Notes under the pieces: model-generated
The model's database searches: none
What the model saw: only the letters and a program-made list of their open reading frames with translations
What the model was told of the DNA's origin: nothing
Program-made: the position numbers and the translations under genes
Part shown: piece by piece, positions 28,001 to 38,781 of the stretch
Position numbering within the stretch: position 1 is the first letter of the stretch
How the letters are laid out: each line of letters starts with the position of its first letter
Assembly: GCA_036852015.1 (NCBI GenBank)
Contig: JAANDG010000380.1
Coordinates: 62,001 to 126,000, forward strand
Length of the DNA: 64,000 nucleotides
Direction: 5' to 3'
Origin: Pelodera strongyloides
Taxonomy: Eukaryota > Nematoda > Chromadorea > Rhabditida > Rhabditidae

Positions 28001-31000
28001 CACACTGTTTTCCAGTACAAAAAACCCTGTGGCAGATTTTGAGCTTGCTTTACACTGTTCGCATCTTGCCACACGTTTTCAGTACAAAAACCCTGTGGCA
28101 AGATTTTGAGCTCGCTTAAACTCGTTTCGCATCTTGCCACACTGTTTTTCTAGAATAAAACCCGTGGCAAGATTTGATATCGTTTAACTCGTTCGCATTT
28201 GCCACAATGTTTTCTCAAAAAAAACCTGTGGCAAATTTTGAGCTCGCTTTAACTCGTTAGCTCTGCCACACTGTTTTTCATTCAAAAAACCCTGTGGCAG
28301 ATTTGAGCTGTTTACTCGTTCGCATCTTGCCACACTGTTTTACAGTTCAAAAAACCCTGTGACCCGATTTGAGCTCGCTTTAACTCGTTTCGTATCTGCC
28401 ACACCGCTTTTTTTTTTACAAAACCCTGTGGCTATTTTGAGCTCGCTTTACTCGTTTCTCCCACACTGTTTCTAGAATAAAAAACCCTGTGGCAGATTTG
28501 AGCGCGTTTAAACTCGTTCTCATCTGCCACACTGTTTTCAGTACAGAAAACCCTGTGGCAGATTTTGAGCTCGCTTAACTGTTTCGCATTTGCCACACTG
28601 TTTTCCAAGAAAAACCCTGCGGAGGTTTTGGCTAGGTTTAACTAGTTTCGATCATGCCACACTGTTTTCCAGTACAAAAACCCTGTGGCAAGATTTTGAG
28701 CTAGTTTAACTCGTTTCGCATCTTGCCACACGGTTCCGTAGAAAAACCTGTGGCGAGCTCGCTTTAACTCGTTTCGCATCTTGCCACACTGTTTTCTAGA
28801 ATACAAAAACCCTGTGGCAAGATTTTGAGCTCGTTTTAACTCGTTTCGCATCTTGCCACACTTTTTCCAGTACAAAAACCCTGTGGCAAGATGTTTGAGC
28901 TCGAGTTTCGCATCTTGCCACACTGTTTCCAGTACAAAAACCCTGTGGCAAGATTTTAGCTCGCTTTAGTTTCGCATTTGCACACTGTTTTTTTTTACAA
29001 AAAACCCTGTGGCAGATTTTGGCTCGTTTAACTGTTTCGCTCTTGCACACTGTTTTCTAGAATAAAAACCCCTGTGGCAAGATTTAGCTCGCTTTAACCG
29101 TTCGCAACTTGCAACCTGTTTTCCAGTACAAAAAACCTGCGGCAAGATTTTGAACTAGTTTTAACTTAGTTCGCAATCTTGCCACAGTTTTTTTTTTTGT
29201 TTAACCGTGGAAGATTTTGCACACTGTTTCAGTACAAAAAACCCTGGCAAGATTGAGCTCGTTTAACTCGTTTCGCATCGCACACCGTTTTCTCGTACCA
29301 AAAAACCCTGCGGGGCAAGATTTGAGCTCGCTTTAACTCGTTAGCATCTTGCCACACTGTTTTCTATAGAAAAAAACCCTGTGGCAAGATTTTGAGATCT
29401 CTAACTCGTTCGCATCTTGCCACACTGTTTTCCAGACAGAAAACCTGTGAAGATTTTGAGCTCGCTGTTAATGTTCGATCTGCCACACTGTTTCCGTACA
29501 AAAAACCCTGTGGCAATTTTGAGCTCGTTTAAATCTTTCATCTTGCCAACGTTTTCCGTACAAAAAACCCTGTGGCAAGATTTTGAGCTCGCTTTAACTC
29601 GTTTCGCATCTTGCCACACTGTTTTCTAGAATAAAAAACCCTGTGGCAAGATTTTGAGCTCGCTTTAACTCGTTTCGCAACTTGCCACGCTGTTTTCTAG
29701 AATAAAAAAGCCTGTGGCGAGATTTTGAGCTAGCTTTAACTCGTTTCGCATCTTGCCACACTGTTTTCTAGTACAAAAAACCCTGTGGCAAGGTTTTTAG
29801 CTAGGTTTAACTCGTTTCGCATTATGCCACACTGTTTTCCAGTACAAAAAACCCTGTGGCAAGATTTTGAGCTAGCTTTAACTCGTTTCGCATCTTGCCA
29901 CACTGTTTTCTAGTACAAAAAACCCTGTGGCAAGGTTTTTAGCTAGGTTTAACTCGTTTCGCATCTTGCCACACTGTTTTCCAGTACAAAAAACCCTGTG
30001 GCAAGATTATGAGCTCGCTTTAACTCGTTTCGTATCTTGCCACACTGTTTTCCAGTACAAAAAACCCTGTGCGAGATTTTGAGCTAGCTTTAACTCATTT
30101 CGCATCTTGCCACACTGTGTTCTAGTACAAAAAACCCTGTGGCAAGGTTTTTTAGGTTTAACTCGTTGAATTTGCCACACTGTTTTCCAGTAAAAAAAAA
30201 CCCTGTGTTTGAGCTCGCTTTACTCGTTTCGAACTTGCCACACGTTTTCAGTCAAAAACCCTGTGTCAGATTTTGAGCTCGTTTACTCGTTTGCATCTTG
30301 CCACACTGTTTTCGTTGACAAAAACCTGTGGCAAGATTTTGAGCTCGCTTTAACTCGTTTCGCATATTGCCACCTGTTTTCAAGTACAAAAAACCTTGTG
30401 GCAAGATTTTGAGCTCGCTTTAACTCGTTTCGCTTCTTGCCACACTGTTTTCAGTACAAAAAACCCCTGTGGCAAGATTTTGAGCTCGCTTTAACTCGTT
30501 TCGCATTGCCACTGTTTTCTAGTACAAAAACCCTGTGGCAAGATTTGAGCTCGCTTTACTCGTTTCGCAATCTTGCCACATGTTTTTTTTTTTCTCTTTA
30601 ACTCGTTTCGCATCTTGCACACGGTTTTCCAGTACAAAAAACCCTGTGGAAGATTTTGAGCTCTCTTTAACTCGTTTCGCATCTTGCCACACTGTTTTCC
30701 AGTAAAAAACCCTGTGGCAGATTTTGAGCTCGCTTTAAACTCGTTTCATCTTGCCACACTGTTTTCCAGTACCAAAAAACCCTGTGGCAAGATTTTGAGC
30801 TCGCTTTAACTCGTTTCGCATCTTGCCACACTGTTTTCCAGTACAAAAACCCTGTGGCAGATTTTGAGCTCCTTTAACTCGTTTCGCACTTGCCGCTGTT
30901 TTCTAGAATAAAAAACCATTTTGTCGGTTTGAAAACTTGCCACGCTGTTTTGAATAAAAAAGCTATTTTGAGCTAGCTTAACTCGTTTCGCATTTTGCCA

Positions 31001-31740
31001 CACTGTTTTCTAGTACAAAAAACCCGTGGCAAGGTTTTTAGCTAGGTTTAACTCGTTGCATCATGCCCCGTGTTTTCCAGTACAAAAAAACCCTGTGGCA
31101 GATTTGAGCTAGCTTAACTCGTTTCGCATCTGCCACACTGTTTTCAGCAAAAAAACCCTGTGGCAAAGTTTTTTAACTCGTTTCGCATCTTGCCACACTG
31201 TTTTCCAGTACAAAAAACCCTGTGGCAAGATTATGAGCTCGCTTTAACTCGTTTCGTATCTTGCCACACTGTTTTCCAGTACAAAAAACCCTGTGCGAGA
31301 TTTTGAGCTGGCTTTAACTCATTTCGCATCTTGCCACACTGTTTTCCAGTACAAAAAACCCTGTGGCAAGGTTTTTAGCTAGGTTTAACTCGTTTCGCAT
31401 CTTGCCACACTGTTTTCCAGTACAAAAAAACCCTGTTGCAAGATTATGAGCTCGCTTTAGCTCGTTTCGTATCTTGCCACACTGTTTTCCAGTACAAAAA
31501 ACCCTGTGGCAAGATTATGAGCTCGCTTTAACTCGTTCGTATCTTGCCACACTGTTTTCCAGTACAAAAAACCCTGTGCGAGATTTTGAGCTAGCTTTAA
31601 CTCATTTCGCATCTTGCCACACTGTTTTCTAGTTCAAAAAACGCTGTGCGAGATTTTGAACTCGCTTTAACGCGTTTCGCATCTTGCTACACTGTTTTCT
31701 AGTACAAAAAAACCCTGTGGCGAGATTTTGAACTCGCTTT
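16075..31740. repeat. 15.7-kb tandem array of a 71-bp satellite
   Basis: One unbroken head-to-tail array of a monomer whose well-preserved copies are exactly 71 bp (for example successive starts near 19149, 19220, 19291), so about 220 nominal units. Each monomer contains a perfect inverted repeat, ATCTTGCCACA and TGTGGCAAGAT, around a loop with ACTGTTTTCCAGTAC or TGTTTTCTAGAAT, then TTTTGAGCTCGCTTTAACTCG. Main variants are CCAGTACAAAA, CTAGAATAAAA and CCAGTTCAAAA in the loop, and a GGTTTTTAGCTAGG junction variant. Variant spacings are often multiples of 71 (355, 639 and about 994 bp), suggesting nested higher-order units. The minus-strand open frames (MPQGFLYWKTVWQDAKRV and similar) arise because most frames of the monomer are free of stops; they are not genes. 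The array ends abruptly at a non-repeat TCAAATAAAC. Confidence 0.97.
22300..29580. other. Indel-rich core of the satellite array
   Basis: Within the array the 71-bp periodicity is regular up to about 22.3 kb and again from about 29.6 kb, but in between most monomers carry one or more small deletions or insertions, often in homopolymers (for example near 24560-24800, 25150-25700 and 28200-29560). Unpolished long-read consensus is a likely cause; genuine decay of the array centre is the alternative. Confidence 0.6.
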
Positions 31741-31967
31741 TCAAATAAACACATAATATTTACCGCTTACCGGAAGAAGACGTGCGTAGGCGATGTTATC
31801 ACCAAATTTTACCGTAAAAAGCAATACGCTAATTGTACGCAATTACCCCTAAATATACAAATGCTCTCGGTTCATAAACATTTGCCGGAAGGTGCCTAGA
31901 CGTAATAGGCAAATACTCCTTTGTTTAACTAGCCTTGTGACCGCCGGAAATAAATAGATAACACGGG
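31741..31967. other. Unique sequence between satellite and gene A promoter
   Basis: The segment contains a partial copy (about 31768-31822) of the gene A core promoter region, including GTAGGCGATGTTATCACC and TTTTACCGTA but with the TATA box altered to TAAAAAG. No coding sequence is seen. Confidence 0.7.
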
Positions 31968-32015
31968 CGGAAGACGTGTGTAGGCGATGTTATCACCAAA
32001 TTTTACCGTATAAAA
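31968..32015 (+). promoter_or_regulatory. Gene A core promoter: GATA site and TATA box
   Basis: A TATAAAA box at 32009-32015 lies 47 bases upstream of the gene A ATG. Just upstream is TGTTATCACC (about 31988-31997), containing TTATCA, the complement of the extended GATA site TGATAA; another AGATAA lies at about 31956. In nematodes TGATAA-type sites are the binding sites of the intestinal GATA factor ELT-2; intestinal expression here is inference. The block is duplicated at 31768-31822. Confidence 0.65.
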
Positions 32016-32061
32016 GCTGTGGTTCGCCCCAGACCGACATGCATTCACCTGCTAACAAACA

Positions 32062-33078
32062 ATGAATTGCCTAACTCATTCCCTGCTCATGTGTGCCCTT
32101 TTGATGGGCATTCTGGCTGCTCCTTCTCGAAAGAGTTCGGAAAGCTCGGAAAGTCATGAAGATCCCCATCCTAACACGAAGAATAGCTGTGCGGCCCCTA
32201 AACCAAATTTTCTGAAAGACGTATCCGGAAGGTCAAGAGGAGCATTTGAGAAGATTCTGCACGACAAATCCCTTTCGAGAGAGCAATTCGAAATAAAGGC
32301 CGAGAAATGGGCTAACATGGAATCTGAGGAAGTACAGGTCGGTTGTGTGTATTCTTTATTTCACGTTTAGTAGAGAGCTAACATTGAAGGAGGAGATTTA
32401 TTTCCGTTTATCGAAAGATGACGGTGTTAGCTTCCAATAAACATGCCCTATGAAGCACACTCTATTGCGATGAATGAATCAATATAAAGCTTCGAATTCT
32501 ATCAAATTTCTTCATTCAAAGCTTAGGCCTAAAATAAGTATTGAAGAACTGATCTATTTTGGCAACACTAAGTTGACGGTACTTCCAAATAGTCTTAGGT
32601 CTTAGGCATTGTTGAGAATTTAGGTTTAGTTACTAGTCTAACATAATATCCAAAACAAATGTCTTAATATTGCTTCTTTTAGGAGAAAGTTCGCCAATAT
32701 TTGGACGGAATAAACGAGAAGATTGCTGAACACGCACAAGGGGTGAAGGATGTGCAGAGTGCAGTTTCACAGGTTCTGGCAAAGGTCGAGTTGGTCATTT
32801 CTGACCCCACCCTCTCTAAAAAGGAGATGGAGAAGCGAGTTAATTACATAATTAAGAAAGCACCGAAGAAGATTGGGCACCTTGCCAAGGAGGTTCTTGA
32901 AGCAGTTCAATGTAAGCCCCTTCCTTCTTCTACATCTGCTCCTGAGCCTGAGACTGAGGCTCCCGACACTGAAGCTCCTGAGACTGGGGCTCCCGAGACA
33001 GAGGCTCCCGGAACTGAGGCACCCGAAACACCAACCAAAGACTCTGACAGCCCAAATGTTGAACTAATCCAAATGTGA
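32062..33078 (+). CDS. SXP/RAL-2 family secreted protein, single module (gene A)
   Basis: Two exons, 32062-32337 and 32683-33078, join in phase 0 to give 223 residues. An N-terminal signal peptide (about residues 1-20, CALLMGILAA) precedes a short Ser/Glu-rich segment. One SXP/RAL-2-type (DUF148) module follows, from Cys43 to Cys169, with CAAPKPNFLKDVSG, the F-x2-I-L…LSREQFE motif and a W, then a helical second half (VKDVQSAVSQVLAKVELVIS, LSKKEMEKRV). The intron falls 49 residues after the first Cys, as in every module of genes B-F. The C-terminal tail repeats EAPxTEAP-type units and is Pro/Thr/Glu-rich. SXP/RAL-2 proteins are nematode-specific, secreted and often immunogenic; a cation-binding role has been reported for some, and the function of this one is unknown. 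A poly(A) signal AATAAA lies at 33151-33156. Confidence 0.82.
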
Positions 33079-34841
33079 AAGAACAGTCACCCGGCAACCG
33101 CTCAATTTTGTGTAAAAAATGTCTGTACATATGAAAATACAACCATTTCAAATAAACTACTTTATTATTATTTCCGAATGGTTTGAAAAAAGCACCACAC
33201 AAGCACACCTAATGGACCTGATACATATGGAAAAATAATGAATGGAGTTTCGACATTGACATTGGTGATTCACATAGAAACTATTCACGGTGGTCGTGTC
33301 CTTTATTGCGTGTATGACCCTTGTGAGTAAATTAGATTACAAGCTTGTTTGCCAATTTGTTTACTGCATTCATTAATTGAATGTTTCGCTGGAGTTGCTT
33401 TATGTATTTAATTCATATTATACAGATCGATGCACTTGCGTGCATTTAATATAAAACTGTTTCACAATTTCAATATTCAAACATGTTTATTGTTAATCTT
33501 AATCAACTTATTTGATCTGCAGAGAGAGTCTGTATGCGGAAGGACTCTTACATGAGAAACTGAAAACCCCATGTGCCCGATCAAGTCCCTCAAATAATCG
33601 GGCACGGATCCGGGTTTTTGTCCGGCACATGTCGGGGTCTTCGCAAATAATCGGGCACATATCCTAAAAAGGCATGTGCCTAAAATGTGCCGGATTATTT
33701 GTGATGGGGCATTTATCGTTTTTTTTTCTTTTTTTTTGAAGACATCGGCAACATATCGGAGTTTTCGCGAAGATAATCGGGCACATCTCTGGATTTTCAC
33801 TTGCCGGTGTTACTAAAAGTTGAGTATCAGCCCTCAACGTACAATTAGAAAGCTAGCTTGCTGTGAAATAGCCTTGAAATTGAAATTGCGTGTTTAGAAA
33901 GTTATACTGTTGGTGAATTGCTAACAATAAGACATGAACAATAGTTACAAACCATTACGGCTTATTTCTTTCTGGAGCCGTATCTGCAATGAATCAACAT
34001 ACGCATGATGGCCTTCCGAGTTCGTTCTCAAAGTCTGAAATAGTTCCCCCCTCTATCTAAAAACTATAAAATGCTCCTGACCAATTTACATAAGGGACCC
34101 TGGCATTCGTCTTGTCTTCTTTGAGAATCAGGCATCAACGTAGTTCTAGAGTTGTCTAAAATCTACATTCGCAGTGCTGAACCTTTGACAAAGAGGCCTA
34201 GCACGGCCTTCGAATTCCTTCTTCGTGACGTCATCAACTGTCATGTGATCCCACCCACATGCAAACACGCGGCAACAGATAGTAAACAATTGCCCCGCCG
34301 TGGGCATCTTTTTGATACTGTATTTGAACCCCCTAATATATCAAAGCATGTCCACATACAATTATCAAACGTAATTTTTAATTATACATGTTTCACACTT
34401 TTTGTCACTTATCTCACAGTATTTTGGAAGATAAATTTGTGCATTACAAATGCAAATGGACAAAAACGCCTTTGCGCACCTTTTTCTCTCAATTTTCTTC
34501 TTCGATTTGCGTTTTCAAACTTAACTTCCGTTTGTTTGCATTTACCAGCTATCTCCTTCCTGGTAATTTGCATATATTCTTTAATGGTAATTTTGTTTAT
34601 TAATTTATTTCATGAGAGTCTGTGGTTCCATCCTGCACTAGCATTTAGACTAGTTTCCCACTTGTTTCTTTCTTTTAGTTTAGCTTTAAGTTCGGCTTCC
34701 CGAGAAAATTGGCAAGTTTAAACGCCAGTTCGTCCGGCTTCAGAAACGAACCGGACCCCGGTGCACCGTTTCTGCGGATTCGGTTGATATAACCCGGTAC
34801 ACTTTTTTTTCTTTATCTTTTAAGTTTAGTAAACATTTAGA
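33079..34841. other. Intergenic stretch with a dispersed repeat
   Basis: Contains the gene A 3' end. At about 33556-33795 a repeat-rich segment carries several direct and inverted copies of AATAATCGGGCACAT-like sequence (near 33593, 33645, 33772, and inverted near 33683), probably a degenerate foldback element. The 189-codon open frame at 34152-34721 begins without ATG and has no family features; it is not annotated. No gene is supported here. Confidence 0.5.
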
Positions 34842-37607
34842 ATGGACTCTGAAAAACAGGACAAGTTTTATTACGGTTGTGGGGATTCGAGCGATTCAGA
34901 TGAAGAAACAGTGACCGAAGAAGAACTTCCGCTCGCCGAAAATCTTTGGGACAAAATTGAAGAAAGAAAAGGGAAGGCGCTCATCGTCTGTGAAGATTAC
35001 GGTATGTAGTTTGATATTAATTACCGTAATTTTTTGACGTCTTTGAGGTATTTGAACTTTGAACTTTGAACTATGCTTTGTTATGTGAGCGAGTAGTTTA
35101 CTAGCTGCAGAAACATAGCCTGCCTAGTTGTGAAAAAAATCATTTGCCATGTAATAAGTGTATCTCCATTCAGAGAAACCATGTCCTATCTCCATTCTGC
35201 CAATGGAACTGATCGTAACAATTCTGAAGAAAATCGTGGAAAATGTCGAAGACTTGTATCATATTGAGGACTTCTCCAAAGTTTGTGCGGCGTTCTTTCT
35301 GGCTTCCCGGTAAGATTCTTAATTCACAGTGAGATCCTCGCCGGTGAATTTGTTTAATACTTTATTTCATATGGTTGGATTAATTCATTATGTGTGCCAT
35401 TTTATAGCCAAAGAAGCGCCCCGCTCTTCTTTCGGTGCTGCCACCGTAGTTTTCACACTACGGTAGTAGGTGCCAACTAACCCGTTTATGACTCACTGGG
35501 GAAACTCGGTCGGGGTGCGGCACCTGTACGGCACGGAAAAGGAGAGCGGCACCAGATTCGCACCAGCCTGGCACCTGTACGGCACTATTCGGGGGGTGCA
35601 GACCTAGTGGCGCACCCCACTTTTTTTTGGAGCGCCACCCCACCCAAATCTAGTGCGGCACTGGAGCCGAGTTTCGCGTTGTAGTTCCCAACATAGTTGC
35701 CAGTATTCTAAGTGCAACATTTTTCTTCCAGAGACAACGTAATTTGGAAGAATTTCTCGCGTCTGTGTTTGAGTCCAAGGAACTATGCTTCAATTTCAAA
35801 GAGGTATACTCGTTTGCTGTCGATGTGTAATATATTGTGTGTCCCATAAAAATCGCAGTTTTATGTTCGGACTACTGTAACTTTTTGCCGATTCTGTTTT
35901 GTCCATAGCCCGCCCATTTTTCGTGTTTTGAAATAATGTTTTTATGTGTAATTATGAGTTCAGCATGTAATTTTTATCAAGAAATGATTGCTAGAACTTG
36001 TGTGATCGGGCCTGATTCAACCTAGAATTGAAACCAAAAGCTACAATAAAAAATACGAGATTTTCCAGTAAAATTCGCCGTGATTGGCTCGACGTCTTCC
36101 TCATCGAACCACTCATTCGTTATGATGGTTTCTATGTGTGTGATTTCGGACAGCCGTTGTGGAAAGAACTTGAGAATTTGAATGTGAGTCATTTGTGCTT
36201 ATGAATTCAGCATGTATTCGTATTGGCTGATAGCTTCCTACAGTATGTCATGAAAAAAATAATGCATGCTAGATTAGTACATTGGTTAATTGTTAATTAT
36301 TAATCATTGGATTTGTGAAAGGAATAGACCTTGTTTTGCATTGGAATATTTTACTAATTCCAAAATGCCTCCCATAACAATTTTTGGTATTTTTCATTGA
36401 TTTGTCGATTACATCTAACTAGAAGCTTATGTTTAGATGGAAAGGTGTGATATGTTCACCATACCACACAGATACTATGTGATGCGCTTCTTTACTAATG
36501 GTGAGAATACATAATTTTATGAGGGAAGGTCAAGTTTGCGATTCACATATACGTACATCTTGGACCATTTTTTTTTCGAAATCTTTGGCAAAGTGGTCAC
36601 CAAACGGTCTTCAAGTGGTCACGCCATTTTTCAGGAAATTGCGTGTGTTTCTCCGCTGGTGGTAACACTCTTCCCGATCTCACGGTGGCTACCAATTCAT
36701 TCATGTTGCGTGGAACTTATTCATGGAAAGAGTATAACGGAACAGGCGACGATGAAGATTGGTTTGCCATCGACAATAATCGGATTGTGGTCACTTTGAA
36801 GGAGGTGGATTTATAAAAATATTTATTATCAGACGGCTACGCGGCCTGAAGGCGTCTTTTCATACTTATGAAACGTCTGAAATGTAGGTGAAACTCTTGT
36901 GAAAAAAATCAACCACTAGCTGTTCTTTTGCAATGAGCTTCGAGTGCCTTTTTACGTTTTATACTGCGGAGCATTTTATTCAAATTGAACTTCCGAAACG
37001 TAACCAGGGTGCTAGCGCACACTACAGTTACTCTTTTTTTATAATAAGTTTAGCAAAAAAGGTAATAAAGAAAAATGAAAACACATCCACAGCAATGTAC
37101 GTCCTACGGAATTTGCAGAGTTCACGGTAAGGGTAAATTTTGTTTCAATTATAATAATGATCTAATCTTTAGGAAAAACTTGGTGAACACAAGTTCACGT
37201 TTCATGTGTTGGATGGTTCAAAGTCCAAGCTTGAGCTTTCAAATGCTGAATTCACATCTCAGGATAGTTATGTAGAAAGAATGAATGCGGATCGAATTAG
37301 GGTCGGTAACTGCTATATGAATAATTATGAAATCGTTACTAAAATAATAATTCAATTGCCTTAATTTACGGAACACAACATAACTCGTGCACACTCCGTG
37401 TACTGTATTGTGTCATTGAGCCTTTTTTTGGCCGATTTTGAACAAAATATAATATTTTTGTTAAATTGTTGCTAATCAATAATTTATGCAGTAGGGAAAT
37501 TAATTATTTTTTTCGCGTAATATTTTTTCCCACTTTCATTTCAGAAAGGACTTTGTCAACTCATCAATGCTCCATTCCAGTTCAAGTCTACGAAAAACTT
37601 TTACTGA
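34842..37607 (+). CDS. F-box only protein 9 (FBXO9)-like SCF substrate adaptor
   Basis: Eight exons: 34842-35001, 35174-35309, 35732-35803, 36069-36183, 36437-36500, 36635-36804, 37173-37301 and 37545-37607, giving about 302 residues. The F-box (PISILPMELIVTILKKIVEN, then FSKVCAAFFLASRDNVIWKN) binds SKP1 in SCF ubiquitin ligases. After it come WLDVFLIEPLIRYDGFYVCD, matching the RPRVRFDGVYIS segment of FBXO9, the YYVMRFFTNG strand matching YYRYIRFFPDG, and GTYSWKEYNG. These C-terminal family features, rather than the F-box alone, support the assignment. The N-terminal TPR region of vertebrate FBXO9 is replaced by a short acidic segment. The last two junctions are less certain: the exon 7 donor may be at 37302 (chosen, giving the APFQFKS C-terminus) or 37306, and an additional small exon in the 368-bp intron 6 is possible. 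Intron 2 holds a repeat insertion. Confidence 0.83.
35400..35690. repeat. GC-rich repeat insertion in FBXO9-like intron 2
   Basis: This part of the intron is far more GC-rich than its flanks and contains repeated GGCACCTGTACGGCAC units (near 35520 and 35572) and several GGTGC/GCACC inverted motifs, including GCGCCCCGC against GGCGCACCCC. It is probably a degenerate transposable element. Ends were not defined. Confidence 0.5.
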
Positions 37608-38040
37608 AGAAAATTAATGAACGATTTAGTGACAGGTTTATCGTTTACTTTGACTATTTTGAGCTCATTTTATTCTCGCGTTCACTTCATTGAGCTCAGA
37701 ACTGAATACATATTCCCGTTTTTATGATAAATGACAACATCGAATCTCCTTGTATATAATCTATTGGCAAATTGCATGTCAAATTTATGCATTTTTATTT
37801 TTGTAAATATGATTTATTTGTATTTGTAGTTAAATATTCGTTACAAAATTTGAAAATTTGTTGCTCATGTAATCGTGCGTTAAATGCGGTTAATTAAAAA
37901 AATAATAATATTTAGTTGCTGTGTAACTGCGTCTCGTGATTTAGCTTAAAACTGTACCACTCATAATGCTTCGGATTACTGGGGGGCGAAGGCATATCAG
38001 GGATGCTTGGCTTTGAGCGTTCCTACTACGCTTTTATGCC
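37608..38040. other. Downstream flank of the FBXO9-like gene
   Basis: A/T-rich sequence without a supported gene. From about 38041 onwards the sequence becomes the recurrent upstream block of the SXP/RAL-2 paralogues. Confidence 0.5.
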
Positions 38041-38754
38041 TTTTACGGTTTTTGTTAGTACAATTATTTAGGGTTACCTAGTTGGGATCTCAGATAAACT
38101 TTATTGTTTTACTATTTTTTGTTTTGCACGAACATTTGAATGAACACCAATTAGTTCAAAGTGATTATTTTTTAGTTTCAATGTGTTAATAAATATTTGT
38201 ACATACATATTTCGTATATCGTTTTTCGTATTTTTCTTTGAATGTTCATAAAAGTTCATCCAAACCAATACACTTTCCTAGACAGGGTAAGCTAATGTTT
38301 CGTGATTTTCTTTGATTAAAATAGAAATGAATGTAGAAACAACAAAAGAAGTAGATAATTGCCTCTAAGCCTGATGCTCTTGGAGCGCAAAAGATCTACA
38401 TATTATTATTTATTTTTAATCTGAATTTCCGTTTGTGGAGTGTTACTTTGATCAAAAGAGCATTCTGTGAACAAAAAAAACACGGATGCACTGATAACTT
38501 ATCAGTCTTGACTAATGGAAATTCGTAAATATATAGCGCACAGACGTTATCGCCCACAAACGGGAAAGTGCGTAAGAGCCAGATACTCACAAATTCCAAA
38601 GTGGTACTTCAATTTCTGGCGCGGTAGAATACAAAACCTCGGTACTACGTCTTTTCGGTGTTATCTTACCACACCCACTGGCAATAAAGCATAATGGGGG
38701 CGTTTTATCAACATTTTGGTACAGTATATAAGGACAGACTGGGATTTATCAAAC
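38041..38754. repeat. Recurrent upstream block, copy at gene B
   Basis: A roughly 700-bp non-coding block containing AAGTTCATCCAAACCAATAC, CTTGGAGCG…AAAGATCTACAT, the GATA palindrome and the TATA box. It recurs with high identity before genes C (about 42838-43346), D (about 46060-46753), E (about 50750-51454) and F (about 56390-57094). It marks the tandem duplication unit together with the gene body. Confidence 0.85.
38490..38731 (+). promoter_or_regulatory. Gene B promoter: GATA palindrome and TATA box
   Basis: ACTGATAACTTATCAGT at 38490-38506 is a near-perfect palindrome with two opposed TGATAA sites. Further TTATC motifs lie in GTTATCGCCC (about 38547), GTTATCTTACC (about 38661) and TTTTATCAACA (about 38704). 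TATATAA at 38725-38731 lies 57 bases upstream of the ATG used. Multiple TGATAA-type sites are the signature of intestinal GATA-factor targets in nematodes; this role is inferred. Confidence 0.65.
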
Positions 38755-38781
38755 ATGTCCAGTGGACTTGCATTGACTGAA

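Noticed and set aside
16287..31003. Dozens of 60-180-residue minus-strand open frames with repeated MPQGFLYWKTVWQDAK-like products
   Set aside because: They are generated by the 71-bp satellite. Because 71 is not a multiple of three, a frame runs through about three monomers before meeting the single stop. No promoters, start contexts or splice structure accompany them.
16075..31740. CRISPR-like array
   Set aside because: Units are head-to-tail 71-bp monomers with no unique spacers, and the genome is eukaryotic.
34152..34721. 189-codon plus-strand open frame upstream of the FBXO9-like gene
   Set aside because: It starts at TTG rather than ATG, has no recognisable domain or splice structure, and its hydrophobic composition follows from T-rich sequence.
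38755..38781. Upstream ATG (MSSGLALTE) as the start of the gene B-E proteins
   Set aside because: It lies only about 30 bp after the TATA box, at the expected transcription start, and would place a polar extension before the signal peptide. The next ATG has a better context and matches the TATA-to-ATG distance of gene A.
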